A DNA stretch of 47,491 nucleotides. Source: Sphingopyxis sp. (GTDB taxonomy: Bacteria; Pseudomonadota; Alphaproteobacteria; Sphingomonadales; Sphingomonadaceae). The position numbers and the translations under genes were made by a program. Within the stretch, counting starts at the first letter, position 1. Each line of letters opens with the position of its first letter. The stretch spans positions 1 to 47,491 of the forward strand of contig NZ_JAIBES010000039.1 in assembly GCF_019459305.1 (NCBI RefSeq). Reading direction: 5' to 3'. The notes beneath the pieces were generated by a model. That model was given only the letters and a program-made list of their open reading frames with translations. It was not told the DNA's origin and searched no databases. Shown piece by piece: positions 18,619 through 29,928 of the stretch.

Positions 18619-20048
18619 GCCGCCTCCACCGCGTTCGCCAAACCCGCTGCCATCTTCGTAATATCACCCGCACCAAGGCAGATCACCATATCGCCCGCGC
18701 CCAGATCGCCCGCGGCAATGCTCGCGGCGATGGCCGAGGCCAGCGCCCCCGCATCCGCAACGACGCTCGCCTGCCGATGCCCGCGATCGCGCAAACCCGC
18801 GACCAGCGCGTATGATGACACGCCATCGATCGGCGCCTCGCCCGCGGCATAGACCGGCAGCGCCAGCACCATGTCGGCGTCGTTAAATGCCTGCTGGAAA
18901 TCGTCCATATGGTCGCGCAGGCGCGTGAAGCGGTGCGGCTGAACCACGCCGACGACGCGCCCTGCCCCGACACCTTCGCGCGCCGCCGACAGCACCGCCC
19001 GGATTTCGACCGGGTGGTGGGCGTAGTCGTCGATCACCGTAACCACGCCGCCCTCGACCGCGATCTCGCCAACCTTGGTGAAGCGGCGCTTGACCCCGGC
19101 AAAGCCGTTGAAGCCCGAAACGATCTTGTCGTCACTGACCCCCATGTGGAGCGCGACCGCAATCGCAGCGAGCGAATTCTGGACATTGTGGCGGCCCGAC
19201 ATCGGCAAATGGATGCCCTCGATCGTCCGGCTGTTCCCGTCGCGGTCGCGCACGACGACGTCGAAGCGGTTGCCGTCAGGACCGGGCACCACATTGGTGC
19301 CGCGCACGTCGGCCTGCGCCGAGAAGCCATAGGTCACGATCCGCCGGTCGCGGATGCGCGGAATGATCGCCTGCACTTCGGGATGGTCGAGACAGAGCAT
19401 CGCCGCGCCATAGAAAGGTACATTCTCGATGAACTCGACGAAGGCGTCCTTGATCGCGTCGAAGCTGCCATAATGGTCGAGATGTTCGGGATCGATGTTG
19501 GTGACGACCGCGATCGTGCCGTCGAGGCGGAGAAAGCTGCCGTCGCTCTCGTCGGCCTCGACCACCATCCAGTCGCTGGCGCCGAGGCGCGCGTTCGAGC
19601 CATAATTGTTGATGATGCCGCCGTTGATCACCGTCGGATCGATGCCGCCCGCGTCGAGTAGCGCGGCGACAAGGCTGGTCGTCGTCGTCTTGCCGTGGGT
19701 GCCAGCGATGGCGACGGTGGATTTCAGCCGCATCAACTCGGCGAGCATTTCGGCGCGGCGGACGAGCGGGATGCGGTGCGCGAGCGCTGCCTCGACCTCG
19801 GGATTGCCGCGCTTTACCGCGGTCGAGGTGACGACGACCGCGACGCCATCGACGTTCGCGGCGTCATGACCGATTGCAACCTTGATCCCGCGCTTGCGCA
19901 AGCCTTCGATGACATAGCCGTCGGCGATGTCGCTGCCCTGCACCTGATAACCCAGGTTGTGCATCACTTCGGCGATCCCCGACATGCCGATGCCGCCGAT
20001 ACCGATGAAATGGATGGTGCCGATGTCGGTCGCAACGCCGCGCATCAT
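18615..20048 (-). CDS. murC: UDP-N-acetylmuramate--L-alanine ligase
   Basis: A 477-residue Mur ligase adding the first amino acid to UDP-MurNAc. The Rossmann start is [29 protein letters not shown], the ATP loop is [16 protein letters not shown], and [14 protein letters not shown] and [17 protein letters not shown] belong to the C-terminal domain. It starts with two adjacent ATG codons, the first overlapping the murG stop. It is distinct from the second MurC/Mpl-like ligase at 40015. Confidence 0.97.
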   Translation of the reverse strand: MMRGVATDIGTIHFIGIGGIGMSGIAEVMHNLGYQVQGSDIADGYVIEGLRKRGIKVAIGHDAANVDGVAVVVTSTAVKRGNPEVEAALAHRIPLVRRAEMLAELMRLKSTVAIAGTHGKTTTTSLVAALLDAGGIDPTVINGGIINNYGSNARLGASDWMVVEADESDGSFLRLDGTIAVVTNIDPEHLDHYGSFDAIKDAFVEFIENVPFYGAAMLCLDHPEVQAIIPRIRDRRIVTYGFSAQADVRGTNVVPGPDGNRFDVVVRDRDGNSRTIEGIHLPMSGRHNVQNSLAAIAVALHMGVSDDKIVSGFNGFAGVKRRFTKVGEIAVEGGVVTVIDDYAHHPVEIRAVLSAAREGVGAGRVVGVVQPHRFTRLRDHMDDFQQAFNDADMVLALPVYAAGEAPIDGVSSYALVAGLRDRGHRQASVVADAGALASAIAASIAAGDLGAGDMVICLGAGDITKMAAGLANAVEAA

Positions 20049-21229
20049 TCGCCTCCCATGCGGGCCGACGCCATGCCGCTCGCTGTGGCGCGCTGGCCCG
20101 ACGGCGCACCGACGCGGATGACGTCCATCATCGGCGGCGCCGCGAGCGATTCGACCAGATCGGCCAGATCGCGGGTCGCGTCGGGCAGGCCGCAGCTCGC
20201 GGCGCGCGCGGCGGCATTTTCCAGCGCGCCAGGTTCAAGCGCCATGCGCTGGATCTGCTTGGCAAGCTCGCTTGCGGTGAATTGCGGCTGCGGGATCGAC
20301 CGCGCCCCGCCCGCCTGAACCATGTCGACGACATTCCAGGTCTGGTGATTGTCCATCGCGTGCGGATAGGGAACGAAGATCGCCGGTCGCCCGGCGCAGG
20401 CCAGCTCAGCGACCGTGGATGCCCCGGCGCGCGCGATCACCAGATGCGCCCAGCGCAGCCGGTCGGGGAAATCGGCAATATAGGTCGCGCACTCGGCGGC
20501 GACCCCCATGTCGGCATATTTGCCACGCACCTCTTCCAGATCGGCCTCGCGGCATTGCTGCACCACCTGCAACCGGTCGAGCAGCGCGCGCGGCAGCATC
20601 GCGATCGCGGCGGGGACAACGTCGCTGAGCACGGTCGCGCCCAAGCTGCCGCCGACCACGAGCAGGCGAAAAATGCCGTCCTCAGTCAGCGGCGGAAAAC
20701 CTTCCTCACGGATTGCGATAATATCGTCGCGCACCGGATTGCCGGTGATATGTTTCTTCAGCTCATGCCCCGCCGGGTAACGTCGGATATTGTGGTAAGC
20801 GACCGCCACCGCATCGACGCGCGGCGCCATCATGCGATTGACGCGGCCGAGCACGGCATTTTGTTCGTGCAGCACGCGCGGCCGTTTCGTCGCGCCCGCC
20901 GCAAGCAGGCTGGGCAGCGACGGATAACCGCCGAAGCCGACGACGACCGCCGGGTCGAAGTCGCGGATCAAGTCGATCGCCATGCGGCGCCCTTGGCGGA
21001 TCGCCAGCGCCGCTTTTATCCAGCCGACCGGACCGCCCGTGACACGCCCCGCGGGCAGCACATGCGTTTCAAGCTCATGCGGCGCGCCAGGAATTTTCAG
21101 GCCGCGGTCATCGCTGACCAGCGCGACGCGGTGACCACGCGCAATCAGTTCGCCCGCAAGGGCATAGGCGGGCAGCATATGTCCCCCCGTCCCACCGGCG
21201 GCGAGCAGATAGTGGCGCGTTGCAGTCAT
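20045..21229 (-). CDS. murG: UDP-GlcNAc:undecaprenyl-PP-MurNAc-pentapeptide GlcNAc transferase
   Basis: A 394-residue GT-B glycosyltransferase at the inner face of the membrane, converting lipid I to lipid II. Family motifs: [21 protein letters not shown] (G-loop 1), [52 protein letters not shown] (G-loop 3) and [36 protein letters not shown] (UDP-GlcNAc site). The last 25 residues are an unconserved tail. It overlaps ftsW by four bases. Confidence 0.97.
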   Translation of the reverse strand: MTATRHYLLAAGGTGGHMLPAYALAGELIARGHRVALVSDDRGLKIPGAPHELETHVLPAGRVTGGPVGWIKAALAIRQGRRMAIDLIRDFDPAVVVGFGGYPSLPSLLAAGATKRPRVLHEQNAVLGRVNRMMAPRVDAVAVAYHNIRRYPAGHELKKHITGNPVRDDIIAIREEGFPPLTEDGIFRLLVVGGSLGATVLSDVVPAAIAMLPRALLDRLQVVQQCREADLEEVRGKYADMGVAAECATYIADFPDRLRWAHLVIARAGASTVAELACAGRPAIFVPYPHAMDNHQTWNVVDMVQAGGARSIPQPQFTASELAKQIQRMALEPGALENAAARAASCGLPDATRDLADLVESLAAPPMMDVIRVGAPSGQRATASGMASARMGGE

Positions 21230-22464
21230 TTCTTGTTCCAGTTGCGGGTCATCGACACCCGCGCCGCATAGGGGTTTCGCCGGGTCAGCGACAAGAGCAA
21301 ACCCATGCCGATCGACAGCGCGATGAACGACGAACCACCATAGCTGATGAATGGCAATGTCATGCCTTTCGACGGGAATATCTGCGTATTAACCGCCATG
21401 TTGATCACCGCCTGCCCGCCGAATTGCGCGATCAGCGCCGCGACCGCGAGGATCAGGAAACTATCCTCCTCGTCGAGCAGGCGCACCAGCACCCGCACGA
21501 TGATCGCGAGATAGAGTATCGCGATCGCGATGCACGCGATCATCCCGAATTCTTCGCCGATGACCGAGAAGATATAATCGGTGTGCGCTTCGGGCAGCTG
21601 GAATTTCGCCAACCCTGCGCCCGGACCGGTGCCGATCAGCCCGCCTGCGGTCAGGGTCGCATGGGCCTTGTCGACCTGAAAACTGTCACCCTCGGCGAAC
21701 AGCCAGATATTGATGCGCTGCTGCGCCACCGGATAGAAGAAATAAGCGAGGATGATGCCGACGACCCCGGTCGCCGCGAGCATCCCCATGATCCGCATCG
21801 ACAGCCCAGCGACCAGCACCAGCACCAGCCAGGTCGCGGCGAAGATGACGGTCTGGCCGAGATCGGGTTGGCCCATCAGCAACACCGCGATCACCCCGGT
21901 CAACACAAAGCTGAGCGGGACGACCGGCAGGGTCTGATCGTGCAAACGGAGCGACAATATCCACGCGAGGGACACGGCGAAGAAGGGCTTGAGGAACTCC
22001 GACGGCTGCAACCGGAAAATTCCGCTGCCGATCCAGCGCTGCGCGCCGTTCACCGTGGTGCCCAACAACGGCACGAGGAACAGCAGGACTAGAAAGATGA
22101 TCGTGCCGTAAATCGCGAAACGCCGCGCCTGCGCCTTGGGCAGCATCGACACACCCAGCATCACCGGCACCCCGACGATCACCCACATCAGCTGGCGATA
22201 GAAATAATAAAGCGGATCAAGCGACGCCGTGCTGGTCGACAATTTCTGCGCCGCCACCGGTGACGCTGCGGCGACCGCGACCAACCCGATTGCGACCAGC
22301 ATCGACACCAGCAGCAGCAGGACGCGGTCGATTTCCCAGAACCACAGGCCCAGCGGGGTGCGGTCGGCGCGGCTGAGCCGCGGGCCGCGGCGCTTGACGG
22401 TGCGCGTCGCCGCGATCACCGGCCGTTCGGTCGTGGCGTCCATATTGTCCAATCCCCCGCTCAT
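21226..22464 (-). CDS. ftsW: Septal peptidoglycan glycosyltransferase FtsW
   Basis: A 412-residue SEDS-family polytopic membrane protein that polymerises lipid II with FtsI. About ten membrane spans are visible. SEDS motifs include RWIGSGIFRLQPSEFLKPFFAVSLAW, LLMGQPDLGQTVIF with the catalytic-region Asp, and AHTDYIFSVIGEEFGMIACI. FPSKGMTLPFISYGGSSFIALSIGMGLLLSL follows. The N-terminal 40 residues are a basic cytoplasmic tail. Located between murD and murG with four-base overlaps at both ends. Confidence 0.97.
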   Translation of the reverse strand: MSGGLDNMDATTERPVIAATRTVKRRGPRLSRADRTPLGLWFWEIDRVLLLLVSMLVAIGLVAVAAASPVAAQKLSTSTASLDPLYYFYRQLMWVIVGVPVMLGVSMLPKAQARRFAIYGTIIFLVLLFLVPLLGTTVNGAQRWIGSGIFRLQPSEFLKPFFAVSLAWILSLRLHDQTLPVVPLSFVLTGVIAVLLMGQPDLGQTVIFAATWLVLVLVAGLSMRIMGMLAATGVVGIILAYFFYPVAQQRINIWLFAEGDSFQVDKAHATLTAGGLIGTGPGAGLAKFQLPEAHTDYIFSVIGEEFGMIACIAIAILYLAIIVRVLVRLLDEEDSFLILAVAALIAQFGGQAVINMAVNTQIFPSKGMTLPFISYGGSSFIALSIGMGLLLSLTRRNPYAARVSMTRNWNKK

Positions 22465-23765
22465 GTCCCAAGCGCCTGCACAAGTCCGCGAAAGACATCG
22501 CCGCGCTGCTCAAAATCCTTGAACTGGTCGAACGACGCGCAGGCGGGCGACAGCAGCACGATGTCGCCGGCCTTTGCCGCCGCCGCCGCATGCGCAACCG
22601 CCGTCGCCATATCGCCGGAATAATCGACCGGAACCGCATCGCCTATCTCGGCGGCAAAAGATTCCATCGCAGCGCCGATCAGATACGCCTGCTTGACATG
22701 GCCGAGCCACGGGCGGCACGACGCCAGCCCGTCGCCTTTCGCCTGCCCGCCGACAATCCAGTGCAAACGCTGGTCCGGCGCCGGCGGAAAGGCCGCCAGC
22801 GCCGGTGCAGCGGAAGCCGCGTTGGTCGCCTTGCTGTCATTGAACCAGCGGACACCAGCGACTTCGCCGACCAATTCCATGCGATGCGGCAGCGACGTGT
22901 AGGTCGCGAGGCCGCGCTCAATCTGTTCGTCGTTCAATCCCAGCACCCGGCACACGGCAATTGCGCAGACGGCGTTCTGCGCATTGTGCGGGCCTTGCAG
23001 CGCGGGCCAGCGGTGCTGGTCGACCGGATCGATGTCCTGGCCCGACACGCGGTGCAGCCGATGATTGATCCGGCTCGCGATCATCTTCGACGGATCGTCA
23101 TCGATCGCAACGATCGCGACCTGATCGCGGCGCTGCAAGCCGAACAGCCGCGCCTTCGACGCAGCATAGCCGGTAAAGCCGTCATAGCGGTCGAGGTGAT
23201 CGGGGCTGAGATTCGTAAGAACCGCGACGTCGCACGCCAAGCTGTGCGACAGGTCGATCTGGTAGCTCGACAATTCAAGCACATAGACCCCGCCCTCGGG
23301 CAGCGGGTCGCGCGACAGGATCGGCAGCCCGATATTGCCTCCCATCAACGACGGGACCCCCGCGCTCTCCAGCATATGGTGGATCAGCGCAGTGACAGTC
23401 GACTTGCCGTTGGTCCCGGTGATCCCGACGACCTTGTGCGGCGGCAGGTCGCCCCGCGCCTCGGCAAACAGCTCGACGTCGCCGATCACCGGCACATGCG
23501 CCTCACGCGCATGGGCCGCGATCGGGTGGCGATTGAGTGGCACGCCCGGCGAGACGACGACCCCGGCGAAACCGATCAGGTCGATGTCGAGCGGATTGCC
23601 AATGTCGGCGCCCAGCGCCATCGCATCGTCGCACGCCTCCTCGCGGTCGTCCCAGGCGGTGACCCCGGCGCCGCTGGCGACGAGAGCCTCGACCGTCGCG
23701 AGCCCCGAGCGCGCCAGCCCCAGCACCGCATAGCGGCGTCCGGCAAAGGCGCGCGAGGTGATCAC
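22461..23765 (-). CDS. murD: UDP-N-acetylmuramoyl-L-alanine--D-glutamate ligase
   Basis: A 434-residue Mur ligase that adds D-glutamate. It shows the N-terminal Rossmann [29 protein letters not shown] and the ATP loop [54 protein letters not shown] follows, then [20 protein letters not shown] in the C-terminal domain. Length is normal. It is joined to mraY and ftsW by ATGA-type overlaps. Confidence 0.97.
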   Translation of the reverse strand: MITSRAFAGRRYAVLGLARSGLATVEALVASGAGVTAWDDREEACDDAMALGADIGNPLDIDLIGFAGVVVSPGVPLNRHPIAAHAREAHVPVIGDVELFAEARGDLPPHKVVGITGTNGKSTVTALIHHMLESAGVPSLMGGNIGLPILSRDPLPEGGVYVLELSSYQIDLSHSLACDVAVLTNLSPDHLDRYDGFTGYAASKARLFGLQRRDQVAIVAIDDDPSKMIASRINHRLHRVSGQDIDPVDQHRWPALQGPHNAQNAVCAIAVCRVLGLNDEQIERGLATYTSLPHRMELVGEVAGVRWFNDSKATNAASAAPALAAFPPAPDQRLHWIVGGQAKGDGLASCRPWLGHVKQAYLIGAAMESFAAEIGDAVPVDYSGDMATAVAHAAAAAKAGDIVLLSPACASFDQFKDFEQRGDVFRGLVQALGT

Positions 23766-24832
23766 CGCAGTTTCAAGGTCGCGAGTCCCGCGAGCGCAAG
23801 GACGATCGACACGATCCAGAAACGGATAACCACGGTCGATTCGGGCCAGCCCAATTGTTCGAAATGATGGTGGATCGGCGCCATGCGGAACACCCGCTTG
23901 CCGGTGCGCTTGTACCAGAACACCTGGATGATCACCGACAAGGCCTCGACCACGAACAGCCCGCCGATCAGCACCAGCACCAGTTCGTGCTGCGCGGTCA
24001 CCGCGATCGTCGCCAGCGCGCCGCCGAGTGCGAGGCTACCGGTATCGCCCATGAACACCGCCGCGGGCGGGGCGTTGAACCACAGGAAGGCCAGACAGGC
24101 GCCGATGATCGCGGCGGCGAAGATGGCGAGCTCACCCGCCCCCGCGACGTGCGGAATGCCCAGATATTCAGCGAACTTCGCGTTGCCCGACAGGTAAACG
24201 ATGATCAGCATGGCCATGCTGGCGATGATCACCGGGAAGGTCGCGAGACCATCCAGCCCGTCGGTCAGGTTCACCGCGTTGCCAAAGCCGACGATCAGCA
24301 CCATCGCAAACACATAATAGAGCGGCCCGAGTTCGAGCACGATACCGCTGAAAAACGGCAGATACAGGTCGGTGCCGGTGCGCGACACGATCAGGAACAC
24401 CGCCACGCCCGCGATCAAAAACTCGATCAACAGCCGCACCCGCCCCGGAATACCGCGGTGGCTGGCCTTGGTGACCTTGTCGAGATCGTCGAGGAAACCG
24501 ACCGCCGCGAACCCGCCGGTCACAAAAATACACGCCCATACAAAGCGGTTCGACAGGTCCATCCACAGCAGCGCCGAGATCATCAGCGAGATGAGGATCA
24601 TCAGCCCGCCCATTGTCGGCGTGCCTTTTTTTGCAAGGTGGCTTTGTGGCCCGTCCTCGCGGATCGGCTGGCCCTTTCCTTGCCGCATACGCAGCATCAG
24701 GATGAAGCGAGGCCCGATCCACAGCCCGATGATCAGCGCGGTCGCAACCGCGGCGCCCGAGCGGAAGCTCAGATAGCGAATTAGGTTGAGAACCCCCGGA
24801 AAGCCGAGCCATTCCGCCAGCCAGTAAAGCAT
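23762..24832 (-). CDS. mraY: Phospho-N-acetylmuramoyl-pentapeptide transferase
   Basis: A 356-residue polytopic membrane enzyme making lipid I from UDP-MurNAc-pentapeptide and undecaprenyl phosphate. Signatures are [28 protein letters not shown] with the Asp pair for magnesium, [15 protein letters not shown], and [14 protein letters not shown]. The final motif [15 protein letters not shown] is diagnostic for bacterial MraY. The ATG at 24832 shares one base with the murF stop (TGATG); an upstream TTG is less likely. Confidence 0.97.
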   Translation of the reverse strand: MLYWLAEWLGFPGVLNLIRYLSFRSGAAVATALIIGLWIGPRFILMLRMRQGKGQPIREDGPQSHLAKKGTPTMGGLMILISLMISALLWMDLSNRFVWACIFVTGGFAAVGFLDDLDKVTKASHRGIPGRVRLLIEFLIAGVAVFLIVSRTGTDLYLPFFSGIVLELGPLYYVFAMVLIVGFGNAVNLTDGLDGLATFPVIIASMAMLIIVYLSGNAKFAEYLGIPHVAGAGELAIFAAAIIGACLAFLWFNAPPAAVFMGDTGSLALGGALATIAVTAQHELVLVLIGGLFVVEALSVIIQVFWYKRTGKRVFRMAPIHHHFEQLGWPESTVVIRFWIVSIVLALAGLATLKLR

Positions 24833-26208
24833 CAAAATTCCCCGTTGGTCAGCGCGGTCACCAGATGCGACAGGCCGACGCTGTTCGACCCCTTGATCAG
24901 CACCGTATCGCCGGGAAGGATCAAGTCGCCTAGCCGCGCTCTGGCGGCCGATTGGTCGGCGACATGCGCGAAATCAATCTGACCCTCAAGCGCCTTTGCC
25001 AGCGGCGCCATCTCGTCGCCGACAAGCAGGGCGAATTGCACCCCGGCTGCGACGAGTGGAGCCGCGAGGTCGGCATGATAGGCCGCGCCGTCAGGACCAA
25101 GTTCCTTCATCGCTCCCAGAATCGCGATCCGGCGCTCGCCCGATTCGCTGCCGAGCTGGCCGATCGTCGCCGCCATCGAAGCGGGGTTGGCATTATAGCT
25201 CTCGTCGATCAGCAAAATATGCCCGCTGCCGTACGGCGCGCGGTGGCGCGCGCCGCGCCCGGCGAGCCCCGCCATTTCGGCAAAGGCCAGTCCTGCTGCG
25301 GGCAGGTCGCCGCCCACCGCCTTCACTGCCGCGAGCACTGCGAGCGAATTGGACACCCAATGCGCCCCGGCCTGCGCGATGGTGAAACACAGCAGCGCAT
25401 CCTGCACCTGCGCAGTCACGAGCGATCCGCCCTTGCCATCCGAAAGCCAATCGACCGCGCGAACATCGGCATCGGCACCCAGCCCAAAGCTGATGACATG
25501 CGCGGCGTGCTGCTCGGCCTTGGCGCGCAGCCGCGCGTAGTGCGGGCTGTCGAAGGGCACGATCGCAGTGCCGCCGGGCTCCAACCCTTCGAAAATCTCG
25601 CCTTTCGCGTCGGCGATAGCTTCTTCGCTGCCGAAAAACTCCATATGCGCCGGGGCGATGGTGGTGACGATGGCGACATGCGGGCGGACCATGCGCGTCA
25701 GTTCGGCGAGTTCGCCGGCATGGTTCATTCCCATCTCGAACACCCCGAAATCGGCGGTCGAGGGCATCCGCGCCAGGCTGAGCGGTACGCCGACATGGTT
25801 GTTATAACTTTTGACCGAGCGGTGCGCCTTGCCGGGACGGAAGCGATCGAGCGCCGCAAACAATGCTTCCTTGGTCCCGGTCTTGCCCGCGGACCCGGTC
25901 ACGCCGATGATCCGGCCATGGCTGCGCGCGCGCGACGCGGCGCCGAGCGCGTTCAGCGCCGCGGAACTGTCGGCGACGCGGACATGCGGGTGGTCGATGG
26001 TACTTTCGCAGACGATGCCCGACGCTCCCGCCGCAATCGCCTTGTCGATAAATTTGTGCCCGTCGGTCGCCTCGCCGCGCATTGCGACAAACAGGTCGCC
26101 TGCGGTCACCTCACGCGAATCAAACGCCACGCCGTGGACGGTAAAATCGTGGCTCGCCTCCCCGCCCGTGGCAGCAGCAATGGCGCGCGCGGTCCACAGC
26201 GGGGTCAT
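24832..26208 (-). CDS. murF: UDP-MurNAc-tripeptide--D-Ala-D-Ala ligase
   Basis: A 458-residue Mur ligase completing the pentapeptide with the product of Ddl. ATP loop [18 protein letters not shown], followed by [44 protein letters not shown] and [17 protein letters not shown], all typical of MurF. The ATG at 26208 overlaps the murE stop (ATGA). A GTG 9 bases upstream is in frame but is not needed. Confidence 0.97.
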   Translation of the reverse strand: MTPLWTARAIAAATGGEASHDFTVHGVAFDSREVTAGDLFVAMRGEATDGHKFIDKAIAAGASGIVCESTIDHPHVRVADSSAALNALGAASRARSHGRIIGVTGSAGKTGTKEALFAALDRFRPGKAHRSVKSYNNHVGVPLSLARMPSTADFGVFEMGMNHAGELAELTRMVRPHVAIVTTIAPAHMEFFGSEEAIADAKGEIFEGLEPGGTAIVPFDSPHYARLRAKAEQHAAHVISFGLGADADVRAVDWLSDGKGGSLVTAQVQDALLCFTIAQAGAHWVSNSLAVLAAVKAVGGDLPAAGLAFAEMAGLAGRGARHRAPYGSGHILLIDESYNANPASMAATIGQLGSESGERRIAILGAMKELGPDGAAYHADLAAPLVAAGVQFALLVGDEMAPLAKALEGQIDFAHVADQSAARARLGDLILPGDTVLIKGSNSVGLSHLVTALTNGEF

Positions 26209-27644
26209 GCCGCGCACTCGCGCGCGACGGCGACGTCGTCGAAGGGAATGACGCGCATGTCAGCGCCAGCGCCGACGATCTGCCCCTGTTCATGGCCCTT
26301 GCCCGCGATGCAGACAATGTCGTCAGCGCGCGCCTCGGCAATCGCGGCAGCAATTGCGGCACGGCGGTCGCCGATAACCTGAGCGGTCGGCGCGCCCGAA
26401 GCAATCGCGGCGCGGATCAATGCCGGATCTTCGCCGCGCGGGTTATCGTCGGTGATGATCAGCACATCGGCTTTCGCGGCGGCCACCCGGCCCATCCCGG
26501 GGCGCTTCGCCTGATCGCGGTCGCCGCCGGCGCCGAACACCAGGATCAGCCGCCCGCTCGCGTGCGGGCGCAGCGCATCGAGCGCCGCCTCGATCGCGTC
26601 GGGGGTGTGGGCATAATCGACATATACTGGCGCGCCAGCGCGGGTTATCGCGGCGCGTTCGAGCCGCCCGCGCACCGGCTGGAGCCGCGCCAGATTGGCA
26701 AGCGTCTGGCCAACCTCGCCGCCCGTCGCGATGACCAGGCCCGCCGATACCAGCGCATTGGCGACCTGATAAGCGCCGATCAGCGGCAGATCGATCTTGT
26801 GGGTCCCATCGCCCGCCGCGATGACGAGCGACTGGCCAAGCTGGGTCGGTTCGCGCGAAACAAGGCGCAGGTCGTCGCCCATCGCGCCGACGGTCATCAG
26901 CCGCACGCCGCGCGCGCGGACCGCGTCGATGACGGCGGCCGAATAGGCATCGTCGTTCCATACGACTGCCGTACCGGCCTGCTCGACCACCTCGGTAAAC
27001 AGCCGCAACTTGGCGGCGAGATAGGCATCCATCGTCCCATGATAGTCGAGATGATCGTGGCTGAGGTTGGTGAACGCCGCCGCCTTGATCGGCAGCCCCT
27101 CGGTGCGATACTGTTCAAGACCATGGCTCGACGCCTCGAACGCCGCATGGCTGACACCCTCGGTCGCCAGCCCAGACATATTGCTCAGGAAGGTCACGAT
27201 GTCGGGCGTGGTCAGCCCGGTCGAGGCGATGTCGTTCGACGTCGTGATGCCCAGGGTGCCGATCGACGCGGCGTAGAAGCCCGCCATCCGCCACAGCTGC
27301 CGCGTCATTTCGACGGTCGACGTCTTGCCGTTGGTCCCGGTCACTGCGACGCAGGTCGCGGGAAAACGATGAAAATAATGTGCCGCAATATGGGCAAAAG
27401 CGCGACGCGGATTGGCATCGGCCACATGCACTGCGCCGGCAACCGGCGCCTCGGGCCGCGCGACAACCGCAATCGCCCCGGCTTCGACTGCCGCCGGAAT
27501 GAAATCTTCGCCGTTGAATTTTTCGCCGACAAACGCGCCGAAGATCGTCCCCGGCGCGACCTTGCGATGATCGATGGCAAGGCCGGTGACGACCGGATCG
27601 GTGCCCACCGGCCCAGCGTCCCCTATCAGCGCGGACAGGCGCAT
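26205..27644 (-). CDS. murE: UDP-MurNAc-L-Ala-D-Glu--meso-diaminopimelate ligase
   Basis: A 479-residue Mur ligase. The ATP loop is VTGTNGKTSTVEMTRQLW and YVDYAHTPDAIEAAL and VFGAGGDRDQAKRPGMGRVA follow. The motif DNPRGEDP in the C-terminal domain is the DNPR signature linked to meso-diaminopimelate rather than lysine, as expected for a Gram-negative wall. ATG shares one base with the ftsI stop (TAATG) and has GGAAGAGG as ribosome-binding site. Confidence 0.97.
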   Translation of the reverse strand: MRLSALIGDAGPVGTDPVVTGLAIDHRKVAPGTIFGAFVGEKFNGEDFIPAAVEAGAIAVVARPEAPVAGAVHVADANPRRAFAHIAAHYFHRFPATCVAVTGTNGKTSTVEMTRQLWRMAGFYAASIGTLGITTSNDIASTGLTTPDIVTFLSNMSGLATEGVSHAAFEASSHGLEQYRTEGLPIKAAAFTNLSHDHLDYHGTMDAYLAAKLRLFTEVVEQAGTAVVWNDDAYSAAVIDAVRARGVRLMTVGAMGDDLRLVSREPTQLGQSLVIAAGDGTHKIDLPLIGAYQVANALVSAGLVIATGGEVGQTLANLARLQPVRGRLERAAITRAGAPVYVDYAHTPDAIEAALDALRPHASGRLILVFGAGGDRDQAKRPGMGRVAAAKADVLIITDDNPRGEDPALIRAAIASGAPTAQVIGDRRAAIAAAIAEARADDIVCIAGKGHEQGQIVGAGADMRVIPFDDVAVARECAA

Positions 27645-29338
27645 TATTCCTCTTCCCCGTTTCTCCACAGCAGCGGGGTGAGTTCGGACACGTCGACGTC
27701 GCGGCTTTCGTCAGGGAAGACGCCCAGCATCGGACCGGCGCGGGTGACGACCTTGCTCACCACCGGCGCCGCGGTCCAGCCCGCAGTACGCTGGCCCGAA
27801 CTAAAGGCATTGCCCTTCGGTTCATCGATCATCACCAGCACAACGTAGCGCGGATTGTCCATCGGAAAGGCCGCGGCAAAGGTCGCGACGACCGAGCTGC
27901 GGCGATAACCGCCCGCGCCGGGCTTTTCGGCGCTGCCGGTCTTGCCCCCGACGCGGAAGCCAGGCGCTTCGGCCTTTTTGCCCGTGCCGTCGGACACGAT
28001 CAGACGCAGCAGCTGGCGCATCCGGGCGCTGGTCGCGGCCTTGAACACGCGGCGGCCCTTGGGCGGCGCCTGGTCGCCGAGTTTGGTGACCGTCGCCGGA
28101 CGATAAATGCCGCCGTTGACCAGCGCGGCATAAGCGCTGGCGAGATGCAGCGGGGTAACAGCAATGCCATGGCCGTACCCGGTGGTCATCGTCGTCAACC
28201 GGCCCCAGTCGCGCGGCCACAGCGGAAAGGCGCGTTCCTTGATATCGATCTGCGGGCGACCGTCGAATCCCAGGCTGCGGAACATCGCCTCCATCTTTTC
28301 GCGACCAAGTTCGTCGGAAATGCGCGCGGTGGTGATGTTCGAACTGTGGATCAAAGTCTCGGGCACATTCAGCCAGCGGTTCGACGGATGGCTGTCGCGG
28401 ATCCGGAACCCGGCGATCGCCAGCGGCTGCGTCGCGTCATAGCGGCGCGCCATGCTGGTGACGGTGCCCGCGTCGATCGCAGCGGCAACGGTCAACGGCT
28501 TGAAGGTCGACCCAAGCTCATACAGATTATGCGTCATAGCATTGCGGCGCGTCGCGGGATCGCTGCCGCTCAGCTTGTTCGGGTTGAAGGTCGGCAGCGA
28601 CGTCATCGCCATCACTTCGCCCGTGTGAACGTCGAGGATGATCCCCGCGCCGCCGATGGCTTCAAGGTTTGCAACCGCCGAACCCAATTCGCTTTCGAGC
28701 ACCCCCTGCACGCGCGCGTCGATCGACAGGGCCAGCGGATCGCCGCGCGTCGCCTTGTCGATCAGGCGGTTGTCGAACGCGCCTTCGACCCCAGTCACGC
28801 CATGTCCCGCGGCATCGGTGAAGCCCAACACATGCGCAGCAAGCGAAAGCTGCGGATACAACCGCTCCTTTTCGCGCGGAAAATCAAACCCGACGTCGCC
28901 GATCGCATTCACCGCCGCGACCTGGTCAGGCAGCGCGCGGCGGCGGATATAAGTCGGGCGCGGTCCGCTGACCTTGGCGAGCAGCTCGGCGCGGGGCATA
29001 TCGGGAAAAATCTTGTGCAGTTCGTCAGCCAGATACTGTCGGTTATTGAGCAGCTTTTCGGGAACGACGCGGATCGCGTAACCGTCGATCGTGCGCGCCA
29101 GCGGCACACCGTTGCGATCGACGATATCGGCGCGCACCGGGATGAAGGCGGCCGACGCCGACCCATTACGCGACCCGGTATCGAACAGCGCGAAATAGAC
29201 CAGACGGACCGACACCAGAAAAAATGCCGCCATGAACAGCAGCATCAAGATCATCAGACGCTGCTGCGCGGTCAGCAAGATCTGCTGCCGCACCCCAGCG
29301 GTACGCACGCGCGTCGGACGGACGACCAGCGTGTTCAT
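27644..29338 (-). CDS. ftsI: Septal peptidoglycan transpeptidase FtsI (PBP3)
   Basis: A 564-residue class B penicillin-binding protein. One membrane span lies near residues 28-48 (RLMILMLLFMAAFFLVSVRLV), then the pedestal domain (RADIVDRNGVPLARTIDGYAI). The transpeptidase motifs are STFK with the active serine at S277, SSN at 332-334 and KTG at about 466-468. ATG at 29338 overlaps the ftsL stop; the much longer open frame upstream is antisense noise inside ftsL. It works with FtsW at the septum. Confidence 0.96.
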   Translation of the reverse strand: MNTLVVRPTRVRTAGVRQQILLTAQQRLMILMLLFMAAFFLVSVRLVYFALFDTGSRNGSASAAFIPVRADIVDRNGVPLARTIDGYAIRVVPEKLLNNRQYLADELHKIFPDMPRAELLAKVSGPRPTYIRRRALPDQVAAVNAIGDVGFDFPREKERLYPQLSLAAHVLGFTDAAGHGVTGVEGAFDNRLIDKATRGDPLALSIDARVQGVLESELGSAVANLEAIGGAGIILDVHTGEVMAMTSLPTFNPNKLSGSDPATRRNAMTHNLYELGSTFKPLTVAAAIDAGTVTSMARRYDATQPLAIAGFRIRDSHPSNRWLNVPETLIHSSNITTARISDELGREKMEAMFRSLGFDGRPQIDIKERAFPLWPRDWGRLTTMTTGYGHGIAVTPLHLASAYAALVNGGIYRPATVTKLGDQAPPKGRRVFKAATSARMRQLLRLIVSDGTGKKAEAPGFRVGGKTGSAEKPGAGGYRRSSVVATFAAAFPMDNPRYVVLVMIDEPKGNAFSSGQRTAGWTAAPVVSKVVTRAGPMLGVFPDESRDVDVSELTPLLWRNGEEE

Positions 29339-29928
29339 CGGCTGGGCTTGCCCCCTGCGGTTTCGGCGGCGGCGGCACGCTTCAGGTCGGCGAGCGTCGA
29401 TTCGGCGAGCAACTGGTCCTCGATCATCTTGAGCTGCTCGCGGCGACGGGTCGGCGTCATGCGCGGCACAGCGTCGCTGCGGATGCCGGTTTCGGCCTGC
29501 GCCAGCACGACGGGCTTCGTCGCAGCGGGCTTTGCTGCAACCGGGCTTTCCTTTGGCGCTGCGGGAAGGGCGACCGGCGATACCATCGCCATCAACACCG
29601 GCGCGACCTCGTTGGCGCCGCGGGCGCGCGGCAGGCCATCCAGCGAGGCGAGCTGTCGCTCGTTGGCGAGATACTGATCGGCACCGGGCGCCGAATAACC
29701 AAAGGTGTCGGCGTTCCACTGCTCGAGCTGGCGCATCGACGCGCGCACCGCGAGTTCGGATTCGAGGTAGCGGATATTGTCGCGGCTGCGCTCAATCTCT
29801 TTTTCGATGCGCGTCAGCTCGCTGCGCGTCGCGGCGACCTTCAGCGACACGGGATAGAGCATCATGGCACAGATGAGCACGAGCAGGACCAGCCCGATGC
29901 CCTGAAGTTTGCGCGCCGCCATCAGCAT
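29335..29928 (-). CDS. ftsL: FtsL-like division protein with a long C-terminal tail
   Basis: A 197-residue bitopic protein in the standard ftsL position between rsmH and ftsI. A membrane span at about residues 9-28 is followed by a coiled-coil ([41 protein letters not shown]) as in FtsL/DivIC proteins. The remainder (about 100-197) is Ala/Pro-rich and then a second charged helix near the C-terminus, making it nearly twice the length of E. coli FtsL (121 residues). The identity rests on position and architecture, since FtsL sequences diverge quickly. Confidence 0.82.
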   Translation of the reverse strand: MLMAARKLQGIGLVLLVLICAMMLYPVSLKVAATRSELTRIEKEIERSRDNIRYLESELAVRASMRQLEQWNADTFGYSAPGADQYLANERQLASLDGLPRARGANEVAPVLMAMVSPVALPAAPKESPVAAKPAATKPVVLAQAETGIRSDAVPRMTPTRRREQLKMIEDQLLAESTLADLKRAAAAETAGGKPSR

